The notes beneath the pieces were generated by a model, which was given only the letters and a program-made list of their open reading frames with translations, made no database searches and was not told the DNA's origin. Positions 15,163-22,360 of a DNA stretch of 30,274 bases are shown piece after piece. Numbering within the stretch: position 1 is the stretch's first letter; each line of letters opens with the position of its first letter. The stretch is taken from assembly GCF_042646065.1 (NCBI RefSeq), contig NZ_JBHRTA010000056.1, forward strand, positions 1-30,274, written 5' to 3'. Source of the stretch: Parapedobacter deserti (GTDB lineage Bacteria; Bacteroidota; Bacteroidia; Sphingobacteriales; Sphingobacteriaceae). The translations under genes and the position numbers were made by a program.

Positions 15163-15825
15163 ATGGAACTTGATGAAATGAAAAAACTTTGGCAAACGCA
15201 GCATGCCAATTCCGTTGCTTCGAATGAAAAGGGTGAATGCCCAACCACCCGCTGCAAAAAGGGGCAGGCGCGGGTTTCCATTGCTTATCCCGGCGAGCAG
15301 GATGCCGAGCGTGTTGCTTCGGAGAAGTCAAATGGATACCTTACCACGATCCTTAGAAACGAGTATACAGGCCTTTCGCTCGTCATCATCCTGCTTGTCG
15401 CACTTTTGTCCCTGACAGACCGGGCTCTTTCGTCTGTTACGGCTATGGCCGGATATATCATCTTGTTGCTCAGTCTGCTTGCCAAAATTTGCACAGCGGT
15501 TTATAAGATTGTATTGATAAAGCGGATAGACCTAGCGGCAGATTCCCTCACCGATTTCGCGCTTAAAATGGATCGATTTCATTTATTGGTCGCCAAAGAG
15601 CGGCTAGTTGGCTTGTCGTCAATTCCCTTTGGCCTGGTCTCCCTCTACCTGTTAATCGATGGTTATCGATTCCAGCAACTAATTGATATCCTGCCCAGGC
15701 TGATCATATCCATTGTGCTGGCAATTGCGATTTCCTATTTCATGTATAAGAAAAGCTATTTCGATAAAATTAAGGACATAAAAGAACACATCAAAGCTGT
15801 CAAGCATTTTCGGGATTCAGCTTAA
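15163..15825 (+). CDS. Four-span membrane protein, putative partner of the ECF sigma factor
   Basis: 220 residues beginning MELDEMKKLWQTQ, an opening common to small membrane proteins encoded beside Bacteroidota ECF sigma factors. A soluble, charged N-terminal 65 residues precede two pairs of membrane spans: LSLVIILLVALLSL and AGYIILLLSLLAKI, then SSIPFGLVSLYLLI and LIISIVLAIAISYFM. A short basic C-terminal tail follows. No zinc-binding anti-sigma motif (HxxxCxxC) is present, so an anti-sigma role is inferred from position only. It starts 9 bp after the sigma gene, and its stop codon sits in the loop of a hairpin. Confidence 0.75.
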   Translation: MELDEMKKLWQTQHANSVASNEKGECPTTRCKKGQARVSIAYPGEQDAERVASEKSNGYLTTILRNEYTGLSLVIILLVALLSLTDRALSSVTAMAGYIILLLSLLAKICTAVYKIVLIKRIDLAADSLTDFALKMDRFHLLVAKERLVGLSSIPFGLVSLYLLIDGYRFQQLIDILPRLIISIVLAIAISYFMYKKSYFDKIKDIKEHIKAVKHFRDSA

Positions 15826-15835
15826 GGCTGAATCC
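15813..15835 (+). terminator. Hairpin enclosing the stop codon of the sigma-operon membrane gene
   Basis: Perfect 9-bp arms GGATTCAGC (15813-15821) and GCTGAATCC (15827-15835) enclose TTAAG, so the TAA stop (15823-15825) lies in the loop. No U-run follows. It could be a weak terminator or an RNA-stability element. Confidence 0.4.
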
Positions 15836-15957
15836 GCAAAGAATAATCCTAATAGCTACCGCCACGCGCTAACGTAGCGACATCAATCCTTCAAGGCGTT
15901 AGATTGCAAGCCGGGCGAATATTTTGCAAAACGATCACATTTCTAGCGAGCTTTCCT

Positions 15958-15965
15958 TAAATTTG
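15958..15965 (+). promoter_or_regulatory. -7 element directly before the nitrilase start
   Basis: TAAATTTG matches TAnnTTTG, with a TTTG at 15933-15936 (21-bp spacer). It ends only four bases before the ATG at 15970, so transcription would start at or next to the start codon. Confidence 0.5.
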
Positions 15966-15969
15966 ACAC

Positions 15970-16752
15970 ATGAGAATCGCATTGGCTTCCCCTCCGATTT
16001 GCCCCGACAATGCCCAACGGCTCGCTTGGCTAGGCCAACTTACGGAGGCCGCCAAAATGACCGGTGCATCGGTCGTTTGCTTCCCCGAGTCGTTTCTCCC
16101 CGGATATCGGGGCATGGGTTATGCCGAAAGCGAGCGGACGCCAGAGGCCCTAGAAAAGGCGTTGGCCGAAGCACAATCCATTGCCGCCCGACATCATATC
16201 GCTATCATTTTGCCCATGGACTGGTATATCGATGGAAGCGTGTACAACGTGGCTCAGGTCATAGCTGCAGATGGGAAGGTGTTAGGGCATCAAGCCAAGG
16301 TACAGTTGGATCCCTCCGAAGACGATTGGTGGAATCCGGGATATACGCGGCACATATTTGAGGCGGACGGACTGGTGTTCGGCATCGCCATCTGCCACGA
16401 GGGGTTCCGTTATCCCGAAACCGTGCGGTGGGCGGCACGTCAGGGAGCCAAAGTGGTGTTCCATCCGCACTTCTCGGGCGGGAATGAGGCCGGCGTCACG
16501 CTTCGGGAATGGGGGCACAAGGACAATCCTTATTATGAGAAGGCCATGCAGATGCGGGCATTGGAAAACACGATATATTTTGCCAGCGTGAATTATGCCA
16601 CCACCTACCAGGAATCGGGTTCTGCCATCATCGCCCCGGATGGCACATGCTTGGTTCATCAGCAATATGGCGAGCCGGGAATTACCGTAACTGATATCAA
16701 TTTGGGAAAGGCCACCGGGTTTTTGGCAAACCGGTTTAAGCCGATTGGATAG
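15970..16752 (+). CDS. Carbon-nitrogen hydrolase (nitrilase superfamily)
   Basis: 260 residues. The Glu-Lys-Cys catalytic triad is complete: Glu40 in VVCFPESFLPGYRG, Lys110 in GHQAKVQLDP, and Cys142 in FGIAICHEGFRYPE. The opening MRIALASPP is the usual first strand, so this start is firm. The family hydrolyses nitriles, amides or carbamoyl groups (omega-amidase, carbamoyl-putrescine amidase and others). The sequence after the Cys (EGFRYPETVRWAARQGAKVVFHP) is of the amidohydrolase type, but no specific substrate can be named. Cytoplasmic, single gene with a -7 element immediately upstream. A short leftover open frame follows at 16780 in the same reading frame. Confidence 0.92.
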   Translation: MRIALASPPICPDNAQRLAWLGQLTEAAKMTGASVVCFPESFLPGYRGMGYAESERTPEALEKALAEAQSIAARHHIAIILPMDWYIDGSVYNVAQVIAADGKVLGHQAKVQLDPSEDDWWNPGYTRHIFEADGLVFGIAICHEGFRYPETVRWAARQGAKVVFHPHFSGGNEAGVTLREWGHKDNPYYEKAMQMRALENTIYFASVNYATTYQESGSAIIAPDGTCLVHQQYGEPGITVTDINLGKATGFLANRFKPIG

Positions 16753-16779
16753 CAACGCTTCCCAAGGATGACATGTTAA

Positions 16780-16881
16780 CCCATTTTCAAAGAAACAGCA
16801 CCTGTTGCAGAAACTTCCATGCAGTCATTATTCGGTACATACCAATCCGATGAACGTGTGGACGAGATATTGGAGAAATAG
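16780..16881 (+). pseudogene. Short coding-like scrap, unidentified (possible antitoxin C-terminus)
   Basis: In frame 27 bp after the nitrilase stop, an open stretch reads FKETAPVAETSMQSLFGTY and then QSDERVDEILEK before TAG at 16879-16881. An ATG at 16819 could start only 20 codons. The acidic, helical ending with an S-LFG-Y...DEI pattern looks like the C-terminus of small antitoxins, but this is an impression, not a match. It sits just before another gene remnant, so I treat it as debris. Confidence 0.25.
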
Positions 16882-16931
16882 GTAGTTCGCGTGTTTTCAA
16901 GCGGTGTGTTGATGTCATATGTCCCTCGATT

Positions 16932-17072
16932 TCATTCCTTCGGTGGCGGAGATCGTTCGGCGGTTTTCTCCAGCCATGCGACGATGTCGTCGAAAACCAG
17001 TTTTCGATCACGCTCGTTGAGTACCTCGTGGCGCATGTCTGGGTACAGTTTCAGCTCGGCCCGCTCAAAACC
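16932..17072 (-). pseudogene. Lysophospholipase/monoacylglycerol lipase remnant, C-terminal end only
   Basis: The minus-strand frame from 17072 to the TGA at 16932-16934 reads AELKLYPDMRHEVLNERD, then LVFDDIVAWLE. This is the C-terminal block of Hydrolase_4 (serine aminopeptidase S33) lysophospholipases, with the catalytic His in DMRHEVLNE. About 230 N-terminal residues, including the nucleophile Ser, are gone. The break at about 17073 abuts the AT-rich DUF2975 region, which itself seems to lack a start codon, so a deletion or insertion joined the two. Confidence 0.8.
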
Positions 17073-17170
17073 ACAATAGTTATTAGATTTGGAAACCAAT
17101 AATCCGAGTTGATACGAAACTTTCAGATAGCAAAATCATTAAATCACTTGATTTATTAACTACCATCGTA

Positions 17171-17758
17171 TTGCTTTTTTATATTGCCTTTGTGGGGGTC
17201 AAATTATTTAATTCAGGTGCTCCGGCACTTAGTAACAGTTTAAAAGGTTATGCAGTGTATGATATAGAGGCTGTACCTCATGAGCCAGTTAGCGTTCGTA
17301 GTTTAGACGACTGGTTTAGGAAAAGAGTAGTGGTTTATCCGACCAGCAGCGCCCTGGTGGATTTGAGGTTTAAATCTTACGACGAACTTTTTTCGGTACC
17401 TGCTCTTTTATACCAAGTTTCCCAAATATTTTACTGGTTACTCATTGGCTTCCTCATTTTATGCATAAAAAAGCTCTTTGGTTCCTTTCGTAGGGATGAA
17501 GTATTTACCACAAGGAACGCCTCATTAATTTTGTGGGGCTCAACGGTATTGATTTTACTACCAGTAATGCGATCCATAACTCAGCATCTTTTTATCAACT
17601 GCATCACCAAGTTACACCTCAACGATTCAGGTTATTCGTTGCGAAACGGAGTGGGATTTATTGCCGCTGAAACGATGATTGGATTGGCGCTGTTAGCGTT
17701 CGGTTTGGTCTTCAAAACGGCGATAGATATAAAGAAGGAAAACGATTCGTTTATTTAG
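17171..17758 (+). CDS. DUF2975 membrane protein, start codon uncertain
   Basis: 195 residues from a TTG at 17171. Four hydrophobic spans are seen: LFYIAFVGVKL, then VSQIFYWLLIGFLILCI, then LILWGSTVLILLPVM, then FIAAETMIGLALLAFGLVF. This layout and the closing FKTAIDIKKENDSFI fit DUF2975. The frame stays open upstream to 17087 and reads VDTKLSDSKIIKSLDLLTTIV, residues that look like the true N-terminus. No ATG, GTG or TTG precedes them; an ATA stands at 17099 where a start would fit. The gene may thus be damaged by the junction at about 17073. The partner XRE regulator follows after 4 bp, the standard arrangement for this family. Confidence 0.72.
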   Translation: MLFYIAFVGVKLFNSGAPALSNSLKGYAVYDIEAVPHEPVSVRSLDDWFRKRVVVYPTSSALVDLRFKSYDELFSVPALLYQVSQIFYWLLIGFLILCIKKLFGSFRRDEVFTTRNASLILWGSTVLILLPVMRSITQHLFINCITKLHLNDSGYSLRNGVGFIAAETMIGLALLAFGLVFKTAIDIKKENDSFI

Positions 17759-17762
17759 TGAT

Positions 17763-17963
17763 ATGCCGATAGTTATCAATTTAGATGTCATGTTAGCCAA
17801 GCGAAAGATGTCGTTAACGCAGTTGTCCGAAAAAGTTGGGCTAACGATAGTCAATCTGTCTATTTTAAAAACAGGGAAGGCAAAAGGGGTGAGGTTTGAA
17901 ACGCTGGAGGCCATATGTAGAGTTTTAGATTGCAAACCAGGAGATATTATCGATATCGATTGA
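17763..17963 (+). CDS. XRE-family helix-turn-helix regulator (YozG-like)
   Basis: 66 residues, essentially one Cro/C1-type helix-turn-helix: MSLTQLSEKVGLTIVNLSILKTGK (about residues 16-39), then FETLEAICRVLDCKPGDIIDID, the usual ending of short YozG-type regulators. No ligand-binding domain. It starts 4 bp after the DUF2975 gene, the customary pair; the membrane protein probably modulates or is controlled by this repressor. The pair is AT-rich relative to the SusCD island to the right. Confidence 0.9.
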   Translation: MPIVINLDVMLAKRKMSLTQLSEKVGLTIVNLSILKTGKAKGVRFETLEAICRVLDCKPGDIIDID

Positions 17964-18053
17964 AACGAGCATGTCAATAATTCGAACATTTCTCTTGTTT
18001 GTTCATTGGCCGCCAACCGCTGCGGTTATTAGCGTGCGGTCTGGTCAGCTCAG

Positions 18054-19088
18054 TTAACGAAATTGAGTGGGGGCCGCGCGAGCAACAGGGGCTGATTCTG
18101 ATAAGTCACTATTCTGCTGCAAATAAGCGCTGTCGCCGGGCGTCTTTAACTTTAACCATTTTATTGCTAACTCATATGCTCTCTCTGAACTACATGCTAC
18201 ATCTGGATTCAACCCACGATCAATAATCTTCTTATCACGACTACACAAATACATAGTGGCTAAAAATAATTTTGCATTGCTATTAAATTCCATCAGTTCT
18301 AGCGCCGAAGTAAGTCCTTTTGTGGGTGTACCAAAAGTCATGGTGTTATTTTGAAATTTGAAAGAGGCGGCTAAAGATTCTCCGGCACTTGCGGTTCTAT
18401 CAGACATCAACACGGCAATTGGTCTATCTTTATTTAAAAGGTCGAAATTTAAAGCCGAGTTTTTTTCCACCATCCTATCCTCAAAGCGGAAGTATTCATT
18501 GGTGCAATATTCTGAAAAATACTCTCCTTTGTTATTCATCCAATATCCAATTAACGAATCTTGAAACATCGGGGCTAGGCCTAATGGCATCATTGAAGCC
18601 ATCCCTCCCATATTTTCTCTCAAGTCTATAATCCAACCTGTAATAGTTGATGATCTGTCCAGCTCATATAATGATTCCCTAATTCGCCTCGAATAAATTC
18701 TTGAATTTTCAACATTCGCAATAAACCCTGTAAGTTTTATATAAGCGATATCTTCATCAATAATTTTTGTGTCGATATCAGGAATTGGCAATGCGTCAGC
18801 TGTAAAATTATTCGGGGTTTGAGGGCTTACAAAAACACTATGTCCATCATCGATTAAGCTAACGATGTAACCTATGGCACGATAGACATCTTCGTTATTC
18901 TGAAAATGGCTAATTGAATCCGTTACCGTGCGCTTTAAGACTTCCCAATCTATTTCACTTTTTTTAATAGAGCGTTCTTCAATGATGTTAAATGCCTGTT
19001 CAAAGAAATCATTGTGAGTCCATTGTTTTTTATTTTGGCATGAAAGCACCAACAGGATTGAGAGTGTTAATATAAAATATTTGCTCAT
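18054..19088 (-). CDS. S41-family peptidase (C-terminal processing protease-like), lipoprotein
   Basis: 344 residues with a lipoprotein signal, LVLSC with Cys17 as the lipidation site. A helical N-terminal domain leads to the tail-specific protease core: GHSVFVSP (82-89), the strand TGWIIDLRENMGGM (150-163), nucleophile Ser234 in SDRTASAGES, and Lys257 in GTPTKG, forming the expected Ser-Lys pair. No PDZ domain is present, so it belongs to the short Bacteroidota S41 group. It should act in the periplasm, cleaving proteins or peptides from the C-terminus. Isolated gene, AT-rich, convergent with the XRE gene. The last 20 residues are low-complexity and may be a junction-derived tail. Confidence 0.9.
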   Translation of the reverse strand: MSKYFILTLSILLVLSCQNKKQWTHNDFFEQAFNIIEERSIKKSEIDWEVLKRTVTDSISHFQNNEDVYRAIGYIVSLIDDGHSVFVSPQTPNNFTADALPIPDIDTKIIDEDIAYIKLTGFIANVENSRIYSRRIRESLYELDRSSTITGWIIDLRENMGGMASMMPLGLAPMFQDSLIGYWMNNKGEYFSEYCTNEYFRFEDRMVEKNSALNFDLLNKDRPIAVLMSDRTASAGESLAASFKFQNNTMTFGTPTKGLTSALELMEFNSNAKLFLATMYLCSRDKKIIDRGLNPDVACSSERAYELAIKWLKLKTPGDSAYLQQNSDLSESAPVARAAPTQFR

Positions 19089-19327
19089 TATTCTTTGTGT
19101 TCTGGTTTATGCCCTATATCCTGCAATACGACGTTATCGATGAGTTCGTTCGGTTCAAACATATTGGTAGTCTTTTTGGGTTGCCGCAGCGTACAAACAG
19201 GCCCTGCTGTAAAGCTACTCAAAAATCCCCAAGTTTTAACCGTCAAAACTGCTATGCATATGAGCGGTTGGCAAGACCTTATCAATAAGCTACGGCAATT
19301 CACTGCACAACAATCTATCCTAACTTA

Positions 19328-19757
19328 TGATGGAATTAGGTAAGTCATCAGGAGTATCAAGCATTAGTCAATCAGATATCCAATACCTATGAGCTGGGTA
19401 GGCAGCGGGCTGCCCGAGCCGTGGATACACAGTTAGTAAATACCTATTGGGAAATCGGGCAATACATTGTTGAGTTCGAACAGGAGGGAGCTAAGCGCGC
19501 GACGTACGGAAAAGATTGCTGGAACAACTGGCGACTGATTTGACTATGCTCCATGGTAAAGGTTTTAGTAGGTCAAATTTAAACGACATGAGGCTGTTGT
19601 ATAGAGTATACCTATTTGTGAGGAGCTTCCTCACAAATTGAGCTGGACCCATTTGTGTGAGCTGGCTAAAATTGATGATCCTCTAGAACGTGCATTTTAT
19701 GAAAAGCAGGCAGTCATCGAAAAATGGTCCACCACAGAACTCAAACGTCAAAAGAAA
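19328..19757 (+). pseudogene. DUF1016 (YhcG-type PDDEXK nuclease) pseudogene, N-terminal domain with several frameshifts
   Basis: Three frames must be joined. From ATG 19328 the first reads MMELGKSSGVSSISQSDIQYL. After a frameshift near 19394 it continues ELGRQRAARAVDTQLVNTYW, then EIGQYIVEFEQEGAKRATYGK. After another near 19512 it gives RLLEQLATDL, then KGFSRSNLNDMRLLY. After a third near 19620 it gives LPHKLSWTHLCELAKIDDPL, then ERAFYEKQAVIEKWSTTELKRQK. This is the complete DUF1016 N-terminal domain in order. The C-terminal nuclease domain is absent; the sequence passes straight into an IS3 transposase tail at about 19765, so an insertion or deletion removed it. A shorter remnant of the same family is at 153-271. 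Its loss leaves no functional copy in this window. Confidence 0.87.
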
Positions 19758-19764
19758 TCCTCCT

Positions 19765-20013
19765 CGGATTTACAACCAGCGGCGCTGGCACTCCAGTGTT
19801 GATTTCCTTACACCGGAAACGCGCACCGTCATTCGGGAGACATGAGAAAGAGATGGAAAAAATAAAAGAAAAATTGCCGCCCCAGTGAAAGTGAACCCGA
19901 GTATTGCGGATAAAAACAAAACTGAGTATCCTTGTAAAGTAATTTCAGGATTAACCAAGAATTCCTGTAAAGTTCTTTTAGGATTAATGGTTAAATCTGT
20001 AAAGTTTTTTTAA
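19765..20013 (+). pseudogene. IS3-family transposase remnant, C-terminal end
   Basis: The frame opens with IYNQRRWHSSVDFLTPE, the last conserved block of the IS3/IS150 integrase-core transposase (YN..R.HSSL.YLTP). It runs to a TGA at 19843-19845. Beyond that stop the same frame stays open to the TAA at 20011-20013, reading VKVNPSIADKNKTEYPCKVI, then SGLTKNSCKVLLGLMVKSVKFF, a lysine-rich repetitive tail. The catalytic DDE residues upstream are missing. The piece is joined directly to the DUF1016 pseudogene. An element probably inserted there and then lost its left part; no terminal inverted repeats were recognised. Confidence 0.75.
19933..20013 (+). repeat. Degenerate 33-bp tandem repeat at the IS3 tail
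   Basis: Units starting TGTAAAGT at 19933, 19966 and 19998 lie 33 and 32 bp apart; the first two share the ending AGGATTAA. In the transposase frame the first two units give CKVISGLTKNS and CKVLLGLMVKS, so the repeat is an 11-residue coding repeat in the remnant's C-terminal tail or the element's end region. Confidence 0.55.
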
Positions 20014-20049
20014 AGCGAGACAGGATCAGCTTCACGGTTATAGCCAAGA

Positions 20050-20081
20050 AAGGGTGCCCGAACGTTTAAAGAGGCACCCTT
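20050..20081. terminator. Hairpin inside the gene-debris region
   Basis: Perfect 9-bp arms AAGGGTGCC (20050-20058) and GGCACCCTT (20073-20081) with a 14-base loop. No U-run follows on either strand. It may be a relic terminator of a lost gene. Confidence 0.35.
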
Positions 20082-20091
20082 ATCTAACTTA

Positions 20092-20268
20092 TCAATAATT
20101 TTCGTGTAATGAAAAAGGTAGGGTGCCAGTGGACTCGTATCCCTCAAAGCGATAACCACTATTTGGATTGTGATTTCGGTTACCTCCTCTGAGGTTAAAG
20201 CCGCATTGCTCGGCAATACCCTTCAGCAATGTGGACTTTCCAAACCCGGTGTATTGACCGCATGTAAA
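20092..20268 (-). pseudogene. AAA-family ATPase fragment with Walker A motif
   Basis: The minus-strand frame reads FTCGQYTGFGKSTLLKGIAE, then QCGFNLRGGNRNHNPNSG, ending at a TGA (20092-20094). This resembles the start of ABC-type AAA ATPases in which GENGSGKSTLLEAIA is followed by FNPEGG and N-N. The P-loop is degenerate: one residue too many before GFGKST. About 60 residues remain, without Walker B. It stops exactly where the RhuM/Doc fragment begins at 20271, so the two were joined by rearrangement. Confidence 0.6.
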
Positions 20269-20270
20269 GA

Positions 20271-20339
20271 AAATTATTCCTTTCTGAAAAGAGCAGGAAG
20301 CAAGCTGCAGCGATCCGTTTATTGCCGTCTACAAAAGCA
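20271..20339 (-). pseudogene. 69-bp fragment of a RhuM-Doc gene (left copy of a direct repeat)
   Basis: These 69 bases equal 29367-29435 at 67 positions and in the same orientation. There they encode, on the minus strand, the Doc active-site end and following helix (DGNKRIAAACFLLFL) of the intact gene at 29228-30211. Here the piece stands alone between an ATPase fragment and an unidentified C-terminus. Together the two copies bracket the sigma-FecR-SusCD-phosphoesterase island as direct repeats 9.1 kb apart. Confidence 0.85.
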
Positions 20340-20501
20340 GAATACGGCAGCTCCCCACAGTTTGACCGGGGAAGGGCACGGGTCCTGAAGCATTTTCTGG
20401 AGATGGACCGAATCTACAAGACGGCGTGGTTTTTCGACCGGTACGAGGAGCAGGCACGAAAGAATATCGCTGCCGAACTGCAAACCTTGGAGGCGCAGTA
20501 G
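20340..20501 (+). pseudogene. C-terminal scrap of an unidentified protein
   Basis: Starting exactly after the 69-bp repeat, a frame of 53 codons reads SPQFDRGRARVLKHFLEMD, then YKTAWFFDRYEEQARKNIA, and stops at TAG 20499-20501. Its composition and GC-rich third positions look coding and resemble the island to the right, so it may be the 3' end of a gene cut when the island arrived. Family not recognised. Confidence 0.45.
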
Positions 20502-20579
20502 CGCGACGGCGCGGCGGGAAGCCATAACCTGCCGCGCCTCGTTTAATGGATTGTTAACCTTATGTTAACAGCGTACCGC

Positions 20580-20587
20580 TATCTTTG
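20580..20587 (+). promoter_or_regulatory. -7 element of the island's ECF sigma gene
   Basis: TATCTTTG matches TAnnTTTG exactly and puts transcription start near 20594, which argues for translation from 20610 (or 20598) rather than the upstream ATG at 20562. Two HpaI-type palindromes GTTAAC (20553-20558 and 20564-20569) lie just upstream and could be a regulator site. Confidence 0.5.
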
Positions 20588-20609
20588 CCGCCGAAGCATG
20601 GCGGCGCTT

Positions 20610-21173
20610 ATGCAGAATCATACGACAGAAGAACTTTTTCACCTAGCCAAAACAGGGGATAATGCGGCTTTCACGGCCCTCTACCGCCGTACCTGGCGGC
20701 CGCTGTACGAGCTCGCTTACCATAAGACGAAGGACGAAGACGAAGCAAAAGATATTGTTCAGGATATCTACATTGTGCTGTGGCAGAAGATCGGCACCAT
20801 TGAGCTGCAGGGGTCGGTAGCGGCGTACCTCTATAGCATGGCCAAATACGAAATTATTCGACGTATGCGGCAGTTCTTAAAAGCCAAGCAGCATCACTAC
20901 GATTACCAGCAGCTGATCGACTCCATGGTGGCGCCAAGCTACCAGGCGATCTTTGCCGACGAGCTGAAGCAGCGCCTGAATAGCGAAATCGAGGCGCTTC
21001 CGGAACGGCAACAGCGCATATTGCGGCTGCACAGCGAAAAAAATTATACCACACGGGAAATCGCCGACGAGCTTGACATCGCCGAGCAAACCGTAAAAAA
21101 TCAGCTGGTACACGCACGGCGCAAGGTGCGTAGCGGAATCAAGGCCGGAATCTTATCGTCCATTTTGCTTTAA
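20610..21173 (+). CDS. ECF sigma factor of the FecI-like Bacteroidota expansion family
   Basis: 187 residues from ATG 20610; ATGs at 20562 and 20598 are in frame, but the first precedes the probable promoter. Region 2 includes FTALYRRTWRPLYELAYHKT, then EAKDIVQDIYIVLWQK. Region 4 has ALPERQQRILRLHSEKNYTT, then REIADELDIAEQTVKNQLVH. Pairing with FecR and a SusC receptor bearing an STN domain makes this a cell-surface signalling sigma: substrate binding by SusC is relayed through FecR to free the sigma, which transcribes the susCD operon. The FecR gene follows after 105 bp, with inverted arms TTACCCA/TGGGTAA (21223-21229, 21260-21266) between. Confidence 0.93.
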   Translation: MQNHTTEELFHLAKTGDNAAFTALYRRTWRPLYELAYHKTKDEDEAKDIVQDIYIVLWQKIGTIELQGSVAAYLYSMAKYEIIRRMRQFLKAKQHHYDYQQLIDSMVAPSYQAIFADELKQRLNSEIEALPERQQRILRLHSEKNYTTREIADELDIAEQTVKNQLVHARRKVRSGIKAGILSSILL

Positions 21174-21278
21174 GTTACTGCGATTACAATTCCGACACGA
21201 TTTCTTAACAATTTCATCATCGTTACCCATAGGTACTCCCCTCGCATTTTTTACTCATGTGGGTAAATAAACGCGGAG

Positions 21279-22259
21279 ATGACAAAGCAAGCGATAAGCG
21301 ATTTGCTGGAGCGCTACCTGGCCGGCCGGTGCAGTCGGGAGGAGCAAGAGTGGATTGACCAATGGTTCGACCAGCAAGAACCGGTCACGACGGCGTTGAC
21401 GGAATCCGATGCCGACCGGCTGGCCGATGAAATCCTCGCGGCCATTAATGAACGGACGGTAGCGGCTGCACGCCGCAGTGACATGCGGATGGGCCGGAAG
21501 GCATGGTGGCGGGGGGTGGCTGCCGCCATTGTCCTGCTGGCGGGGGCGGGCTACCTGTTGGTAAGTCAGCGGGAAAGCGCGCCTGCACAGGAGCAACTGC
21601 CCGTTCGCTCGGCTTTTACGTTACACACCGCACCCGGTCAGCGTGCCCGGCTCACCCTGCCCGACAGCAGCGTTATCTGGCTGAATGGCCGCTCGGCCAT
21701 CCGCTACGATAAGGTATTTGACGGCGCGATACGGGAAGTTTTCCTGGACAGTGGGGAGGCCTTCTTTGAGGTGCAGCCCGACCCGGACCGGCCTTTTGTA
21801 GTGCATGCCGGCGAAGTGGACACCCGGGTACTCGGTACCTCGTTTAACGTGGAGGTGGCCAACCATCGCAACGAATACCAGCTTACCGTAGCAACCGGAA
21901 AGGTAAGCGTAGGCACCGCGGAGGAATTGCACGTGCCGGCCACGGTGCTGGAGGCGGGGCAGCAGCTGGTTTACAACCGTAATGCCGGCAGCCACGACGT
22001 GCGCACCGTCGATCCGGCAGATTTCAGCGCCTGGACGCGGAAGGTGCTCGTGTTCCACCATGCACCGTGGCCTGAGGTTGCTGCGCGGCTAAGTGCGTGG
22101 TACGGTGTGGACGTGCAGTTGCAGCTGCGCCGAGGTGCGCAGGAAACATTTACGGCACGATTCGAAGATCCCTCGCTGGCGGCGGTGCTAAACGCCCTGC
22201 AGAAGATCAATAAATTTCATTATACCATTAACAGGAAGGAGGTCCGCATTACTGATTAA
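21279..22259 (+). CDS. FecR-family anti-sigma factor
   Basis: 326 residues. The N-terminal cytoplasmic part (1-80: LLERYLAGRCSREEQEWIDQW) binds the sigma. One membrane span (GVAAAIVLLAGAGYLLV, about 84-100) follows. The periplasmic FecR domain covers about 120-220 (LPDSSVIWLNGRSAIRYD, GEAFFEVQPDPDRPFVVHAG, TRVLGTSFNVE). The DUF4974 domain closes the protein (LVFHHAPWPEVAARLSAWYG to TARFEDPSLAAVLNALQKI). All parts expected for sensing the STN domain of the next-encoded receptor are present. The gene is 101 bp upstream of susC; the gap holds a weak hairpin (GGCCaGAA 22278-22285 with TTCcGGCC 22299-22306). Confidence 0.95.
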   Translation: MTKQAISDLLERYLAGRCSREEQEWIDQWFDQQEPVTTALTESDADRLADEILAAINERTVAAARRSDMRMGRKAWWRGVAAAIVLLAGAGYLLVSQRESAPAQEQLPVRSAFTLHTAPGQRARLTLPDSSVIWLNGRSAIRYDKVFDGAIREVFLDSGEAFFEVQPDPDRPFVVHAGEVDTRVLGTSFNVEVANHRNEYQLTVATGKVSVGTAEELHVPATVLEAGQQLVYNRNAGSHDVRTVDPADFSAWTRKVLVFHHAPWPEVAARLSAWYGVDVQLQLRRGAQETFTARFEDPSLAAVLNALQKINKFHYTINRKEVRITD

Positions 22260-22360
22260 CCACATACCCAAAAAAAAGGCCAGAACTGCTGACAACAATT
22301 CCGGCCGAGAACGTTTTCAATTGCTTTTCCACAAACGAATCAAAAACAACAAGTAAAGAT

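Noticed and set aside
19088..19303. 71-codon minus-strand frame upstream of the S41 gene
   Set aside because: No motif and no homology recognised; it covers the probable promoter of the S41 gene.
20010..20216. 68-codon minus-strand frame
   Set aside because: It is an off-frame reading of the AAA-ATPase fragment; the Walker A frame explains the sequence better.
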